This document shows, piece after piece, positions 5,330 through 6,418 of a stretch of 6,418 bases of DNA (its first letter is position 1; each line of letters opens with the position of its first letter). The translations under genes and the position numbers were made by a program. The notes below the pieces were generated by a model. That model was not told the DNA's origin. It saw only the letters and a list, made by a program, of their open reading frames with translations, and ran no database searches. This DNA is from Acidobacteriota bacterium (GTDB taxonomy: Bacteria > Acidobacteriota > Vicinamibacteria > Vicinamibacterales > JAFNAJ01), in assembly GCA_017860085.1 (NCBI GenBank), contig JAFNAJ010000155.1, forward strand, positions 1 through 6,418, in the 5' to 3' direction.

Positions 5330-6418
5330 CTACTGCCCCGTCGGTATCGCTTGCTTGCTCTCGGTCGTCCGGTACTTCTCGAACCAGGCCATCAGGTAGA
5401 GCTGCTGCAGCAGCTGGTGGGTCGGCCGACGCCAGCCGTGGAACTCCTCCGGCATCCGCACGAGCAGCGTGTCGGCCTTTCGCAGCATCTTGAGCGCCCG
5501 GTAGTACTCCTCGCTCTGCGAGATGGGCGTGCGAAGGTCGGCCTCGCCCGTCATCACCATCGTCGGTGTCGTCACGTTGGCCACGTGGTGCAGCGGCGAG
5601 CGCACCGCATACTCCATCGGGTCCTCCCACGGCCACTTCCGGAACTGGTGGTACCAGCTGTTGCCGTCGGTGGTGCCGACGAAGGAGTGCCAGTTGATCA
5701 CCGGCCGCATCGACACCGCGGCGCGGAAACGCTCGGTGTGCCCCACGATCCACGCCGTCAGCACGCCTCCGCCGGATCCGCCGCACACGAAGAGGTTGTC
5801 CCTGTCGATCCAGCCCTTCGCGAGCGCGGCATCGACACCGGCCATCAGGTCGTCGTAGTCCTTGCCCGGGTAGCTGAACTGGATGCCGTTGACGAAGTCC
5901 TGCCCGTACCCCGTCGAGCCGCGCGGGTTGGTCCACAGCACCGCGTAGCCGTTCGCGGCGAAGTTCTGCCACGCCCAGTTCCATGCCACGCTGTACATGC
6001 TCCAGGGCCCGCCGTGGATCCAGAGGAGCAGGGGGTATTTCTTGGCCTGGTCGAAGCCCGCCGGTTTCATCAGCCACCCCTGGACCTTCAGGCCGTCGGA
6101 CGAGGAAAACCACAACTCCTCGGCGTCCGAAACGGTGACCTCGTCGAGCACGTCACGGTTGACGTCGACGAGCACCTTCATGTCGGAAGGGCGTGCGATC
6201 GGGAACGTCACCAGCACGCCCGGCTCCGTGACGCTCGAGCGCACGGCGGCGGCCACGCCGGCGCGCGCCACCGACACCATCGACAGGACGTGCGCTCCCT
6301 CGGTGATCTTGCGGGGCGTGCTGCCCGGCGCCACCCCGACGAAGTAGAGGTTCTGTGCCCCGCGTTCCTGCATCGAGTAGTAGACGCCCGACCCGTCGGT
6401 GGCCCAGGTGATGTCGTC
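5330..6418 (-). CDS. S9-family serine peptidase (prolyl oligopeptidase/DPP-type), 5' end outside the window
   Basis: The visible part is 362 codons of a minus-strand gene whose frame stays open to the window edge, so the N-terminus is missing. The C-terminal alpha/beta-hydrolase domain of a prolyl-oligopeptidase-family enzyme is complete. In visible-residue numbering it shows the WIHGGP oxyanion-side motif (about 133-138), the TNPRGSTGYG segment (163-172), nucleophile S215 in GGSGGG, acid D294 in GEADLRTP, and base H327 in EEFHGW. The preceding ~95 residues (for example SDGSGVYYS-type blade repeats and NLYFVGV) belong to the end of a beta-propeller that gates the active site. Such enzymes cleave short peptides, often after proline or alanine, and in this kind of bacterium are frequently exported; the signal peptide, if any, is out of view. 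The ATG at 6373 is internal, not the start. The gene converges on the AI-2E-family gene. Confidence 0.95.
   Translation of the reverse strand, partial: DDITWATDGSGVYYSMQERGAQNLYFVGVAPGSTPRKITEGAHVLSMVSVARAGVAAAVRSSVTEPGVLVTFPIARPSDMKVLVDVNRDVLDEVTVSDAEELWFSSSDGLKVQGWLMKPAGFDQAKKYPLLLWIHGGPWSMYSVAWNWAWQNFAANGYAVLWTNPRGSTGYGQDFVNGIQFSYPGKDYDDLMAGVDAALAKGWIDRDNLFVCGGSGGGVLTAWIVGHTERFRAAVSMRPVINWHSFVGTTDGNSWYHQFRKWPWEDPMEYAVRSPLHHVANVTTPTMVMTGEADLRTPISQSEEYYRALKMLRKADTLLVRMPEEFHGWRRPTHQLLQQLYLMAWFEKYRTTESKQAIPTGQ

Noticed and set aside
5115..6113. A 332-codon minus-strand frame overlapping the S9 peptidase and the end of the AI-2E-family gene
   Set aside because: It is a frame shadow of the peptidase, which has an intact Ser-Asp-His triad in the other frame. 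It also reads straight through the intergenic palindrome.
1..6418. CRISPR array, tRNA or rRNA, insertion sequence, toxin-antitoxin or phage-defence module
   Set aside because: No regularly spaced repeats, cloverleaf, transposase, or defence-type domain was seen on either strand; nearly all of the window is taken up by six recognisable enzyme or membrane protein genes.

Overview
This is a GC-rich bacterial chromosomal segment carrying five complete protein genes and one partial one. I see no RNA genes, no CRISPR array, and no transposase or phage gene. Several things together suggest an Acidobacteriota-like (perhaps Vicinamibacteria-type) soil or environmental bacterium: the high GC content, an exported DinB-fold protein, a secreted amidohydrolase, an S9 peptidase, and a perfect GCAGGCC/GGCCTGC intergenic palindrome. 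This assignment is an inference from gene style, not from a marker gene.

Layout from left to right. A minus-strand peptide-methionine (R)-S-oxide reductase (msrB) lies at 27-446. A minus-strand exported DinB-like protein lies at 532-1059. The 85-bp gap between them holds a convincing intrinsic terminator for the DinB gene and a candidate msrB promoter packed against it. A minus-strand pair follows: a secreted metal-dependent amidohydrolase (2612-3940) read first, then an aldehyde dehydrogenase (1163-2605) starting six bases after the amidohydrolase stop. This pair looks like a two-gene operon. A GC-rich stem-loop sits directly after the aldehyde dehydrogenase stop.

A 92-bp divergent intergenic region (3941-4032) separates this operon from a plus-strand AI-2E/PerM-family membrane protein (4033-5271). 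The amidohydrolase side has a good extended -10 element. The transporter side has a TANNNT-type -10 placed so that transcription could start at the GTG codon. The transporter gene converges on a minus-strand S9-family serine peptidase (5330 to beyond the window end), with a palindrome between them.

The genes do not form one obvious pathway. The amidohydrolase and aldehyde dehydrogenase are probably co-transcribed, but the first is predicted to be exported and the second cytosolic, so a shared substrate is not evident. The rest reads as ordinary housekeeping and degradative content: oxidized-protein repair, peptide breakdown and a membrane permease. I found no convincing undescribed system. 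The observations most worth a second look are the 1-Cys form of MsrB, the compact terminator/promoter junction, the possible leaderless start of the transporter, and the intergenic palindrome.
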